From assembly GCA_910587915.1 (NCBI GenBank), contig CAJUOB010000030.1, positions 1-30,298 on the forward strand: 30,298 bases of DNA, given 5' to 3'. The translations under genes and the position numbers were made by a program. This DNA is from an uncultured Muribaculaceae bacterium. GTDB lineage: Bacteria > Bacteroidota > Bacteroidia > Bacteroidales > Muribaculaceae. The notes below the pieces were generated by a model. That model saw only the letters and a list, made by a program, of their open reading frames with translations. It was not told where the DNA came from and did no database searches. Shown in pieces: positions 8,044-16,246 of the stretch (the first letter of the stretch is position 1; every line of letters begins with the position of its first letter).

Positions 8044-8609
8044 TATTTGCGGTTGGATTTAGAAAGTCGTTTTCTTTTTTCGGAGAATGTGGAGTGCCGC
8101 AGGCCTATTTTCTCAGCCCATGCGATGGCTGTGGCGTCGAAGGGACGGGTGCGGTATACGAATGAGCGCTGCAGGGCAAAGTTCCAGAACCACGATACCA
8201 TCAGCGACACGAACAGACGCGATGCGGCGTAGTATCCGTCGGGCCGGAAGCCGACGGTTTCGAGCCATGGCCAGTGTTGGAGCACAAAGTAGACTGCCTG
8301 AGTGCCAAATGCATTCAGGAGCAGGCTTCCTACCCATATTATGGTGTATTTCACTGCTACTGCGCGCCAGTCGCAGTCGGATGCCCGGAATGTGAAACGG
8401 TAGTTTATGACGCAGTTGAGTACGCCGCCTGCAACAGCACCGATGGCAGTGGCAAGCCAAGGCATGAGACCAACCCATGCGAAGAGGGCGAATCCGAGGC
8501 CGAGGTCGAGCCACGAAGCCGACTGGCTTGCAACGATGGAGCGAAGATATGTGAAGACAATAGCGTCGCTTTTGAGAGCCTTGCGGCCGATGCTTGCTAT
8601 GGATTTCAT
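8043..8609 (-). CDS. GtrA-family four-helix membrane protein
   Basis: A 188-residue membrane protein with about four hydrophobic segments and the GtrA look: G-A-V-A-G-G-V-L-N-C-V-I-N-Y near 57-70, then F-T-F, and later F-W-N-F-A-L-Q-R-S-F-V-Y. GtrA proteins are linked to moving polyprenyl-linked sugars across membranes or to cell-surface glycan assembly. The ATG at 8609 overlaps the preceding stop by four bases; the open frame to 8963 is a read-through of the upstream gene. Within this operon it could flip an inositol lipid or a sugar donor used to decorate one. That role is inference. Confidence 0.82.
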   Translation of the reverse strand: MKSIASIGRKALKSDAIVFTYLRSIVASQSASWLDLGLGFALFAWVGLMPWLATAIGAVAGGVLNCVINYRFTFRASDCDWRAVAVKYTIIWVGSLLLNAFGTQAVYFVLQHWPWLETVGFRPDGYYAASRLFVSLMVSWFWNFALQRSFVYRTRPFDATAIAWAEKIGLRHSTFSEKRKRLSKSNRK

Positions 8610-9124
8610 CTTAGGATGATAAGATTGAGTGCTATGAGGATTGCGGCAGAGTATATGCCGGCGAGGATGTCGTCGGCCATCATGCCATATCCGCGGGGCA
8701 GACGCTCCATTGTGCGTATGCCCAGGGGTTTGAATATGTCGAAGAAACGGAATAGCGCCAGCGATACCAAAATTTCCCACCATGGGCATGCCGGAACGAG
8801 TGGCAGGAGCGATATCCACTGTCCGACTGTCTCGTCGACACATGCCACCACCGGGTCGGGCCCCCAGTATCGCTCGGATACGGAGCTTGCCCATGTGCCG
8901 AGGATGGTGAATACAACTACAGCAAGAGCTGTGACACACACCGTGATGGCCGGAGAAGCCCAAAGGTAGAGCGGAAGCCAGAGTATAATTGCGAGGATGG
9001 CACCCCAGGTGCCGGGAGCTACGGGGAGAAAACCGAAGCCGAAGGATGTGGCGATAAGTTTGGGAAATAGCGGAAACCTACCGCCGTCGTCGGGCACTGC
9101 CGTCGATTTGCGGTATTTGTTCAT
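8606..9124 (-). CDS. PgpA-like phosphatidylglycerophosphatase A family (probable PI-phosphate phosphatase)
   Basis: A 172-residue membrane phosphatase. It shows all PgpA landmarks: G-F-G-F-L-P-V-A-P-G-T-W-G at 29-41, D-E-T-V-G-Q-W at 97-103, F-R-F-F-D-I-F-K-P at 125-133 and G-Y-G-M-M-A-D-D at 145-152. The family removes the terminal phosphate from phosphatidylglycerol phosphate. In an operon with inositol genes the substrate is more probably phosphatidylinositol phosphate. The ATG at 9124 overlaps the ATP-grasp stop by four bases. The upstream extension of this frame to 9766 reads through the ATP-grasp gene and is not real. Confidence 0.88.
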   Translation of the reverse strand: MNKYRKSTAVPDDGGRFPLFPKLIATSFGFGFLPVAPGTWGAILAIILWLPLYLWASPAITVCVTALAVVVFTILGTWASSVSERYWGPDPVVACVDETVGQWISLLPLVPACPWWEILVSLALFRFFDIFKPLGIRTMERLPRGYGMMADDILAGIYSAAILIALNLIILR

Positions 9125-9951
9125 CGGGCGTATTGTTTCTTTAGTGTGTTCATGATGAATCGCGCAATCTGCGGGGCAGCCTCTGCGCGGCAAGGGGCGA
9201 AGCTTGGCCAGTCCTTGAAGTCGACTATCACGGCATGCCCGTCGGCATCGACTATGCAGTCGCCGCCATAGATTTTCACGTCGAGAACATCGGCAGCTCG
9301 TTCGGCAATGCCCCGAAGAGCGTCGGGGTTGAACGATGCCGGTATCTGTGTTGTCTTTGGGAAGAACCAGTGGAAGTACTGAGTGCCGGCGATTCCGTAG
9401 AATTTCACAAGGTCGCCGTGGATGTGGCGGCTCGCTACAGCCCGCTTTATGCCGCGGAGAAAGTATTCCTGCAGGATTTCCTGCGCTTCCTCGGGATGGC
9501 GCACGTAGGTGACGTCTTCCTTGTGCATGGAGTGTGTGTCGGCCCGCTTGATCCAACAGGAGGTGACTCCTGCATCGGTGAGGCGGTCGCGGATGGCCTC
9601 GTAGGTATTCACTACCCAACTTTCGGGGGTGGGGAGTCCAGAACCGGCGAGGATTCGCGACATTCGCTCGCGAATGCAGTTCTCGATGCCATATCCGGAG
9701 TTTATCACAGTGTGGCCATTGTCCTCGAGTTTCTGCAGAAGTTCGATGGAGCGCCGTTCGCGGCACATGTTTATTACGATGTGCTCATCGGATGCTCCGG
9801 CGATGAATTGCTCTTCATTATATATATTGACCTCGCAGCCGCGTTTGCGCAGTTGTTCCGCCACTAAATTGAAGATTGCCGCATCGTTTCCTATGTGGTT
9901 TGGAGAGAATGCGCCTGCGCGCATCACTCCCGCTATTTTGAATTCGGCCAT
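9121..9951 (-). CDS. ATP-grasp family protein, first gene of the inositol-lipid operon
   Basis: A 276-residue protein that looks like an ATP-grasp ligase or kinase. A small N-terminal alpha/beta region (to about 100) precedes an ATP-binding part with W-I-K-R-A-D near 133-138. The metal-site end is G-G-D-C-I-V-D (229-235) and V-D-F-K-D-W-P-S-F (243-251). The latter recalls the D-x-N-x-x-P element of RimK-type ligases and inositol trisphosphate 5/6-kinases, but Lys246 stands where Asn is usual. The start is preceded by a TACCTTTG box. Overlap with the PgpA-like gene makes it part of the lipid operon. Its substrate is unknown: amino-acid ligation to a lipid or phosphorylation of inositol are both possible. 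Confidence 0.75.
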   Translation of the reverse strand: MAEFKIAGVMRAGAFSPNHIGNDAAIFNLVAEQLRKRGCEVNIYNEEQFIAGASDEHIVINMCRERRSIELLQKLEDNGHTVINSGYGIENCIRERMSRILAGSGLPTPESWVVNTYEAIRDRLTDAGVTSCWIKRADTHSMHKEDVTYVRHPEEAQEILQEYFLRGIKRAVASRHIHGDLVKFYGIAGTQYFHWFFPKTTQIPASFNPDALRGIAERAADVLDVKIYGGDCIVDADGHAVIVDFKDWPSFAPCRAEAAPQIARFIMNTLKKQYAR

Positions 9952-9973
9952 TGTATTGACTGGTTTTGAAATA

Positions 9974-9981
9974 CAAAGGTA
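9974..9981 (-). promoter_or_regulatory. -7 promoter box of the inositol-lipid operon
   Basis: TACCTTTG on the minus strand matches the Bacteroidetes -7 consensus TAnnTTTG and lies 22 bases before the ATP-grasp ATG, giving a very short leader. The same octamer occurs before the thioredoxin lipoprotein gene and the BlaI-type gene. No clear -33 TTTG was found. Confidence 0.55.
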
Positions 9982-10034
9982 GCAAGAATTTCGGAAACGT
10001 TGGATTTACGGCAGGAATTTAATTTATTATTGCT

Positions 10035-10328
10035 TTATATCTGCTCCTCGACGTTCCAGACAAATGCGCGCAGGCCGAGCTTGGGTCGTTCGTCGTTGAA
10101 TGCCTTCAGCTTTGCGAGAACAGTGGGCACACGATGGTCCTCGACCACAGTGATTATGGCCCCGGCCATCGATGGCCATGCGTGTGAGCCATAGTGCGGT
10201 TCGCCGTCGACACTTCCGCGCCCGGTGACTTGTTCCCAGGCTGTGAATCCGCGGCAGTTTGATCGTTCGAGCATCTCGACGATGCGTTCGTAGTGTGCCT
10301 GGTCGAAGGCTATGAAGATAGATTTCAT
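10035..10328 (-). CDS. PG0541-type P-II-like transporter-associated protein
   Basis: A 97-residue soluble protein with the alternating beta-alpha pattern of a P-II-like ferredoxin fold: M-K-S-I-F-I-A-F-D at the N-terminus, a central G-R-G-S-V-D-G loop, then G-A-I-I-T-V-V-E. It resembles the small protein encoded after RND efflux genes in Porphyromonas gingivalis (PG0541). Such proteins are thought to sense a ligand or gate the adjacent transporter, but their job is not settled. It is the last gene of the TolC-adaptor-RND set, 152 bases after the RND stop, with a palindrome in the gap. Confidence 0.8.
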   Translation of the reverse strand: MKSIFIAFDQAHYERIVEMLERSNCRGFTAWEQVTGRGSVDGEPHYGSHAWPSMAGAIITVVEDHRVPTVLAKLKAFNDERPKLGLRAFVWNVEEQI

Positions 10329-10440
10329 ATTTGTTGCGGTTAATGGTTTGGTGGTGAGTAAGCTAAGATAATGTGATCATGTCTTCGATGGCAGAACCAC
10401 TGTCTGGCTTAATCTGTAATGACGGTGCAGGTAATGGACT

Positions 10441-10470
10441 CGGTAGGGACGCGAACGCGCGTCCCTACCG
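10441..10470. repeat. Perfect GC-rich palindrome (REP-like) behind the RND gene
   Basis: A perfect 13-base inverted repeat, CGGTAGGGACGCG (10441-10453) with its complement at 10458-10470, around a four-base loop. On the minus strand it begins 11 bases after the RND stop. No U-run follows, so it may be an mRNA-end stabiliser or a dispersed palindromic element rather than a classic terminator. It would separate expression of the RND gene from the P-II-like gene. Confidence 0.7.
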
Positions 10471-10480
10471 GTAGTACCGT

Positions 10481-13400
10481 TTATTTGCTTTTCAGGGCTG
10501 CTTTGCGGAGTTTGCGGCGCTGGTTCTTGATACCACGGCCGGCAAATACGCAGTAGAGTACCGGCACAAAGAGGAGTGTGAGAATAGTGGAGAAGGTGAG
10601 ACCACCGATAACGGCGGTACCCATGGGTCGCCACATCTCGGCTCCCTGTCCGGTTCCGACAGCCATCGGCACCATGCCGAGGATGGTGGTGAGTGTGGTC
10701 ATGACCACAGGTCGCAGACGGGATTCACCGCCGTCGATTACGGCGCGGCGTATCGACATGCCTCGCTCGCGGTTGAGCGATATGTAGTCGATGAGCACGA
10801 TACCGTTCTTCACCACGATACCGATGAGCATGATGGCTCCGATCATACTCATGACGTTGAGTGTGTGTCCGCTGAGCCACAGGATGATGAATACACCCGA
10901 GAAAGCGAAGAGCAGCGATGTCATGATGATGCCGGGGTAGGTGTAGCTCTCGAACTGTGCCGCCATGACGATGTATACCAATATGATTATAAGGACGGCG
11001 AGTGTAAGGAGGTCGCGGAAAGAGTCCTGCTGGTCCTCGTAGCTACCGGAGAGCTCGATGGATATGCCCTGCGGAATGTCCATCTGGTCGATGGCTTTCT
11101 GAGATGCCTCGACGATGGCACTCATGGGCACGCCGCCTTCGACGGTTGTCGATACGGTGACGATACGCTCGCGGTCTTTTCGTTCGATTGTGGGAGGTGT
11201 GAAGCGTTCGACCACGGTTCCGACATCGCGAACACGCACGCCTTGGCCGGCGGAATTATAGATGAGTATGTTCTCGATATCCTCGAGAGAGGTGCGATGC
11301 TCGGGAGCGTACATCACCTTGATGTCGTACTCCTCGCCGTCTTCACGGAACTGTGATGCGAGCTGACCGTTGATACGGTTGCGGAGCGCGGTTGCTGCGG
11401 TGGAGAGGTTGAGACCGTAGATGGCGAGTTTCTCGCGGTCGAAGTCGACCTGATACTCTGGCTGGTAGTCTGCGCGGGATATGAGTACGTCGGCAGCTCC
11501 GCGAATGCGTCGCAGCGCTGCCTGAAGATTGCGAGCTACCGAGTCGGTCTCGGCGAAGTCGTAGCCGTATATTTCGTAGTCGATGGTGGTCTGTCCGCCC
11601 ATGCCCATGCCGCCGGTGCTGACCTGCACCTTCTTGAATTCGGGGAATTTCTTGAGGTCCTCGCGCATGAGCGATGCGATTTCGCTGATAGATCGGTCGC
11701 GGTCGCCGGGGTCGGTGAGACGTACGTTCATGGAGATGATGTGCGGACCGTTGTCGCTGAGGTTTGCGAACGTGTTGTCGCTCGATGCTGTACCGGTGGT
11801 GTAGTTCATCACCATGATTTCGGGGTATTTCTCGCGCCATAGGTCGACGAGACGTCCGGTGACTTCCTTCGAAACTTCGACGCGTGTGCCGATAGGGGTT
11901 TCGAGGCTTATGCGGAGTCGGCCGTCGTCGGCGGTGGGGAAGAACTCGGTTCCGACCTGCTTCATCAGGAAAATAGATCCTACGAAGGTGGCCATACAGA
12001 GGACGAAGGTGACAGTCTTATGTGCGACCACCCACTTCAGCAGACGGCCATAGCCGCGGTCGAAGGCGTCGAGGCCACGGTTGACGGGTGTGAAGAGGAG
12101 AGTATAGAGGCGTCCGTGGTGGTTGACGCGGCGCAGCAGCAGGCTGCAGAGCATCGGAGTGAGCGAGAGTGCGCAGATGGTAGAAATGATCATCATGATG
12201 GTGACCATCCAGCCGAGCTGACGGAAGAGTACACCAGTCATGCCGGTGACGAGGGTTAGTGGGAAGAATACCGCGATGAGGGTAAGGGTCGATGCGATTA
12301 CCGACACGGCGACCTCGTTGGTGCCGTGTACGGCTGCCTGCTTGGGATCGGAGCCTCGCTCGATGTGAGTGGTGACGTTCTCGAGCACCACAATGGCGTC
12401 GTCGACCACCATACCGATTGATATAGAGAGCGCCGAGAGCGATACGATGTTGAGGGTATTGCCGGTGGCGTAGAGGTAGATGAATGATGCGATGAGCGAT
12501 ATAGGAATCGTGATGGTGATGATGAGTGTGGCTCGCCAGCGTCCGAGGAAGAAGAATACCACGATGATGACGAAGAGGAGCGCATACATCACTGTTTCGA
12601 CAAGGGAGTCGATGGTGTTGCGGATATTGTCGGAGGTGTCGACGATTATGCCGATTTTTACATCGGAGGGAAGCCTTTTCTGGAGCGAGGGGAGCATCTT
12701 GAGCACCTTGTCGGAAATCTGCACCGAGTTGGCACCGCTCTGCTTCTGGATGACGATCATGGCGCCTTGTTCGCCGTCGTTGTATGTCTCCTGGGCGCGT
12801 TCCTCGAGGGTGTCGTCGATGCGGGCTACGTCGCGGAGATAGATGTTGCGTCCCTGGTAGGAGCCTACAACGATATTTGCCATCTCATCGCTCGACTTGA
12901 ACTCGCCCTGCACGCGCAGTGAGTAGGTGTCGGATCCGATGTCGAAGGAGCCGCCGGGTATGTTGCGGTTCTCGGCTCCGATAATAGCGCCGATCTGCTC
13001 GATGCTGAGGTTGTAGGCTTCGAGTCGGGCGGGGTCGGTGTACACGTGGATTTCGCGTTTCGGTGCGCCGGAGATCGACACAGAGCCGACGCCGCTGATG
13101 CGGGCGAGGGGATTGGCCACGGCGTCGTCGAGGATTTTATAGAGACCGGGCATACTTTCGTCGGCCTTCACCGAGAGCATGATGATAGGAATCATGTCGG
13201 TGGAGAACTTGAAGATAATAGGGGTCTCGGAGTCGTCGGGGAGCATGGACGATACCATGTCGAGTTTGTCGCGCACGTCGTTTGTGAGCACGTCGATGTC
13301 CTCGCCGTATTCGAACTCGAGTGTAATCACCGAGATATTCTCTCTCGACTTTGATGTGATGTGCTTGAGGTTGCTCACGGAGTTGAGCACGTTCTCGAGC

Positions 13401-13597
13401 GGACGGGTGACGTTCTGCTCAATGTCCTGTGCGCTTGCTCCGGAGTATGTGGTCATTACCATCAGGGTGTTTGTCTCGATATCGGGATAGAGGTCGATAG
13501 GTAGACTCCTGAGTGAGAAAAGACCAAGTATCACCACTGCCACGAAGCAGAGTGTGGTCATGATGGGGCGCTTTACCGCGCTACCGTATAGGCTCAT
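10481..13597 (-). CDS. RND efflux transporter permease, AcrB/HAE1 type
   Basis: A 1038-residue inner-membrane proton-driven pump, the usual length for the family. A first membrane helix at about 12-28 leads into a periplasmic part; the second helix group starts near 335. Proton-relay residues are visible: G-M-V-V-D-D with Asp399 and Asp400, and Lys930 in I-V-V-K-N-G. The two halves repeat the same architecture. It should work with the adaptor and TolC-type channel encoded just upstream to export amphiphilic drugs, bile salts or fatty acids; the actual substrate cannot be read. The gene order TolC, adaptor, RND, P-II-like matches the xepCAB region of P. gingivalis. Confidence 0.95.
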   Translation of the reverse strand: MSLYGSAVKRPIMTTLCFVAVVILGLFSLRSLPIDLYPDIETNTLMVMTTYSGASAQDIEQNVTRPLENVLNSVSNLKHITSKSRENISVITLEFEYGEDIDVLTNDVRDKLDMVSSMLPDDSETPIIFKFSTDMIPIIMLSVKADESMPGLYKILDDAVANPLARISGVGSVSISGAPKREIHVYTDPARLEAYNLSIEQIGAIIGAENRNIPGGSFDIGSDTYSLRVQGEFKSSDEMANIVVGSYQGRNIYLRDVARIDDTLEERAQETYNDGEQGAMIVIQKQSGANSVQISDKVLKMLPSLQKRLPSDVKIGIIVDTSDNIRNTIDSLVETVMYALLFVIIVVFFFLGRWRATLIITITIPISLIASFIYLYATGNTLNIVSLSALSISIGMVVDDAIVVLENVTTHIERGSDPKQAAVHGTNEVAVSVIASTLTLIAVFFPLTLVTGMTGVLFRQLGWMVTIMMIISTICALSLTPMLCSLLLRRVNHHGRLYTLLFTPVNRGLDAFDRGYGRLLKWVVAHKTVTFVLCMATFVGSIFLMKQVGTEFFPTADDGRLRISLETPIGTRVEVSKEVTGRLVDLWREKYPEIMVMNYTTGTASSDNTFANLSDNGPHIISMNVRLTDPGDRDRSISEIASLMREDLKKFPEFKKVQVSTGGMGMGGQTTIDYEIYGYDFAETDSVARNLQAALRRIRGAADVLISRADYQPEYQVDFDREKLAIYGLNLSTAATALRNRINGQLASQFREDGEEYDIKVMYAPEHRTSLEDIENILIYNSAGQGVRVRDVGTVVERFTPPTIERKDRERIVTVSTTVEGGVPMSAIVEASQKAIDQMDIPQGISIELSGSYEDQQDSFRDLLTLAVLIIILVYIVMAAQFESYTYPGIIMTSLLFAFSGVFIILWLSGHTLNVMSMIGAIMLIGIVVKNGIVLIDYISLNRERGMSIRRAVIDGGESRLRPVVMTTLTTILGMVPMAVGTGQGAEMWRPMGTAVIGGLTFSTILTLLFVPVLYCVFAGRGIKNQRRKLRKAALKSK

Positions 13598-13795
13598 TCT
13601 AATTATGAATTATGGAATTATGAATTATGAATTATTGTTTTGGAAATTCATGCCTCACAATTCTAATTATGAATTATGGAATTATGGATTATGATTTATG
13701 AATTATGAAATTATGAATATAGTTTTGGAAATTCATGTCTCATAATTCTAATTATGAATTAATGAATCATGGAGAGAAAATTCATAATTCAAAAA
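13598..13795. repeat. AT-rich direct-repeat block inside the RND operon
   Basis: The 198 bases between the adaptor stop and the RND start consist mainly of iterations of AATTATGAATTATG. TTCTAATTATGAATTA occurs at 13598, 13661 and 13746. A longer unit beginning GTTTTGGAAATTCATG is present at 13637 and 13722, 85 bases apart, with two differences over its first 38 bases. The composition contrasts sharply with the GC-rich genes on both sides. No gene is present. Confidence 0.9.
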
Positions 13796-14806
13796 TCATA
13801 ATTGTATTTGGACGGGGACGTTGTCGGCGAGGCGGCTTTGGCCGGCGATTACTACGGTGTCGCCGTCGTTGATGCCGGAGATGAGTTCGTAGCTGTCGCC
13901 AAGGCGCTGGCCGAGTTCGACTTTCTTATAGGCCACGCGGCCGTTGGAGTATGTGTAGACGTATTTGTTGCCGGAGCCGGTCTGCTTCACGACTGCGCGG
14001 TCGGGGACTACGACATTGTGCTTGGTGCCCATGTCGAATCCTACACGGGCAAACATGCCGGGCTTTATGCGTTCGCCGGGATTGGCTATGCGGACTTCGG
14101 CCATGAAGGTGCGTGTGGATGTGTCGATGGTGGGGTAGATGCGGTTGACGGTTCCTTCGAAGGTTTCATCGGGGAATGCGTCGAGAGCAACTGTTACGGG
14201 CATGCCTTTGCGCACGAGTGCCATGTCGTTCTCGCTTATTCCGATGAGCACTTTCACGACAGGTGAAAGCTGTCCGACGGTGAGTACGGGAAGATTGCCG
14301 GTCATGTCGCCCGGATCGTAGTTTCGGGCAGTGACCACTCCCGTGATTGGCGAGGTGAGGACGGTGTTTTCGAGGAGATTGTCGTACTGCGAGCGGGCTG
14401 CGTCGAGCTGTGCTTTTAGCTGGTCGACGGCCTGCTGTGTGCCACCTCCGATTTCGAGGAGCTGCACTGCGCGGTTGTATTCGCGCTCGATCTGCTCGAG
14501 GTTGATTCGCAGCTGGTCAATATTGGCTCGGTCGAGGGTTACGAGGATCTGGCCTTTTGTCACACGGTCGCCGGCATCGACCGCGATGGTTTTTATGCGG
14601 TTAGGTGTGGCAGGGGCGATGTTGTTCACATTCTCGGCCTCGACATTGGCAGTGTACGATTTCGACTGAGCCACATCTTGGCTGTGAGCCACATCGATTA
14701 CTACGAGAGGTAGTTCTTCCTGAACTTCGACAGTTTTGTCGCTTTCATTTTTGCCGCATGCTGCGAGAGTGAGTGCGGCTGCGGCTATATAGTGTATCTT
14801 CTTCAT
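13796..14806 (-). CDS. RND efflux adaptor (HlyD/MFP family) lipoprotein
   Basis: A 336-residue periplasmic adaptor anchored by an N-terminal lipid: the signal ends L-A-A-C at Cys17. It has the split lipoyl half-motifs (A-V-D-A-G-D-R-V-T-K-G-Q and S-P-I-T-G-V-V-T) around a helical hairpin at about 90-145. Beta-barrel and membrane-proximal domains follow, including G-M-F-A-R-V. It bridges the RND permease to the outer-membrane channel. It follows the TolC-like gene by 17 bases. The 198-base repeat block separates it from the permease gene. Confidence 0.93.
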   Translation of the reverse strand: MKKIHYIAAAALTLAACGKNESDKTVEVQEELPLVVIDVAHSQDVAQSKSYTANVEAENVNNIAPATPNRIKTIAVDAGDRVTKGQILVTLDRANIDQLRINLEQIEREYNRAVQLLEIGGGTQQAVDQLKAQLDAARSQYDNLLENTVLTSPITGVVTARNYDPGDMTGNLPVLTVGQLSPVVKVLIGISENDMALVRKGMPVTVALDAFPDETFEGTVNRIYPTIDTSTRTFMAEVRIANPGERIKPGMFARVGFDMGTKHNVVVPDRAVVKQTGSGNKYVYTYSNGRVAYKKVELGQRLGDSYELISGINDGDTVVIAGQSRLADNVPVQIQL

Positions 14807-14823
14807 ATTCCTGAGGATTGTGA

Positions 14824-16218
14824 TTATTTTTCGTTTGGTTCGCCGATTTCGGCAGTGCCGAGCAGCAGTTCGAGCTTGCTTCCGGCCACGAGGTAGTTGT
14901 AGATCGCCTGATAGTATGCGAGCCGTGCGCGTGTGAGCGAGAGCTCGGAGTCGCGCAGGTCGAGATAGCTGGCCGCGCCGATCTCGAAGCTTTTCTCCAT
15001 GATCGTATGAGCGCGGTCGGCCTCGGCAACACTTTCGGAGCTCGATGCGATCTGTTTTACGTTTAGTTTAATGTTTTCGATGGCAATCTCGGTCTGCATG
15101 GCTATGCTGCGTTCGAGATTCTGGCGTTGCCATTTCATTTCATTTGCCTGGATGGTCGCGGCTTTGAGGCTGTTCCATCGCGAGCCGCCGTGGTAGAGAG
15201 GCACAGAGAGTGTGAGTCCGACCATGGAGTAGGGCGACCACCGGAATCCCGAGACAGGCGAACCGTTGCTCATAGAAGTCCAGTTGTAGTTGGCGCTGAG
15301 GGCGAGAGTGGGCACGAATGCGAGTTTCTTCATTGCCACCTGCTGCTGCAGGAGTTTAGTGTCGATGTCGAGCAGGCGCAGGTCGGCGTTGTTGGAGTAG
15401 TCGGCTTCGAGGGCGAATACTTCGTCGTACATTGTCTTCTCGTAGTCGGCGAGCTTCGTTGCGGCCTCGAATTCGAAAGCGGAGTCGACACCCATGAGCA
15501 CGAGGAGCTGGAGCCGAGCCTGGCGGATGGCTATATCGGCCTGTATGATTTCGGGCTCGATATTTTTCATGGCCACCGAGGTGCGTAGCACATCGTAATC
15601 TGAGGCTGCGCCGGCAGCGGCCTGTTTCACATATGTCTCGTGTGTGAGGCGAGCCATATCATAGCTTTCCTGTATTACTATTCGGGAGTCCTGTGCGAGC
15701 AGCAGGCCATAGTAGGCGCTCTTGACCTGATCGACGAGATTCTGACGTGACTGGCGAGCCGCCTCGAGGCTGCGTAGAATCTGAGTGTCGCTCACGGTGA
15801 CGCTTTTCCAGAGCTGGGGTGCTATCAGAGGCAGTGAGGCCTGGAATCCGAGCGACCACGAATTGTCGAGACCCACCTTTATGCCGCCGTCGCCACCACT
15901 GCGTGCGCGTGTAGTGCCTTCGTCGGAGTCGCCGCTATCGCCGCCCATGCCTCCGAATCCATCCATGTTCATGTACATGGTCTGTTTTTCGAGAGTGCGG
16001 TTATAGTTGGCTCCGAAGTCGATTGTGGGCAGGAGTTGCCCTATGACTTCCTTTTTGGAATAGTCGAGGCGCTGCACCTCCATGTCGGCTACCTTGACGG
16101 TGGGATTGTCGGAAAGGGCTATCTCGAGGCATTGCTCCAGTGATAGCTGTACATTCTCGGCCGAGACAAGGGGTGCTGCAAGCACTGCGAGTGCGGCCAA
16201 TATGTTTTTATAGTTCAT
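14824..16218 (-). CDS. TolC-family outer-membrane channel of the RND system
   Basis: A 464-residue protein with a signal peptide ending about residue 20 (L-V-S-A then E-N-V). Two repeated helical halves of the outer-membrane efflux protein family follow, for example L-E-Q-C-L-E-I-A-L-S-D-N-P near 27-39 and D-L-R-D-S-E-L-S-L near the end. Residues 81-112 are a low-complexity stretch rich in Met, Gly, Asp and Ser, unusual within the family. I chose the ATG at 16218 because it gives a proper signal peptide and lies downstream of a promoter; the frame reaching 16266 would start upstream of the predicted transcript start. First gene of the efflux operon. Confidence 0.92.
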   Translation of the reverse strand: MNYKNILAALAVLAAPLVSAENVQLSLEQCLEIALSDNPTVKVADMEVQRLDYSKKEVIGQLLPTIDFGANYNRTLEKQTMYMNMDGFGGMGGDSGDSDEGTTRARSGGDGGIKVGLDNSWSLGFQASLPLIAPQLWKSVTVSDTQILRSLEAARQSRQNLVDQVKSAYYGLLLAQDSRIVIQESYDMARLTHETYVKQAAAGAASDYDVLRTSVAMKNIEPEIIQADIAIRQARLQLLVLMGVDSAFEFEAATKLADYEKTMYDEVFALEADYSNNADLRLLDIDTKLLQQQVAMKKLAFVPTLALSANYNWTSMSNGSPVSGFRWSPYSMVGLTLSVPLYHGGSRWNSLKAATIQANEMKWQRQNLERSIAMQTEIAIENIKLNVKQIASSSESVAEADRAHTIMEKSFEIGAASYLDLRDSELSLTRARLAYYQAIYNYLVAGSKLELLLGTAEIGEPNEK

Positions 16219-16246
16219 TCTATATAATATATGTGATAATGAGGTG

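Noticed and set aside
7375..8232. 285-residue plus-strand open frame across the CDP-alcohol transferase and GtrA genes
   Set aside because: Spans two well-supported minus-strand genes, and its Cys/Glu/Asp-rich translation is a shadow.
8606..9766. 386-residue form of the PgpA-like protein
   Set aside because: The first 214 residues are an Arg/His/Pro-rich out-of-frame reading of the ATP-grasp gene; family similarity begins after the ATG at 9124.
13598..13795. CRISPR-like array in the AT-rich repeats
   Set aside because: Repeat units are contiguous and degenerate, with no unique spacers of constant length and no cas genes nearby.
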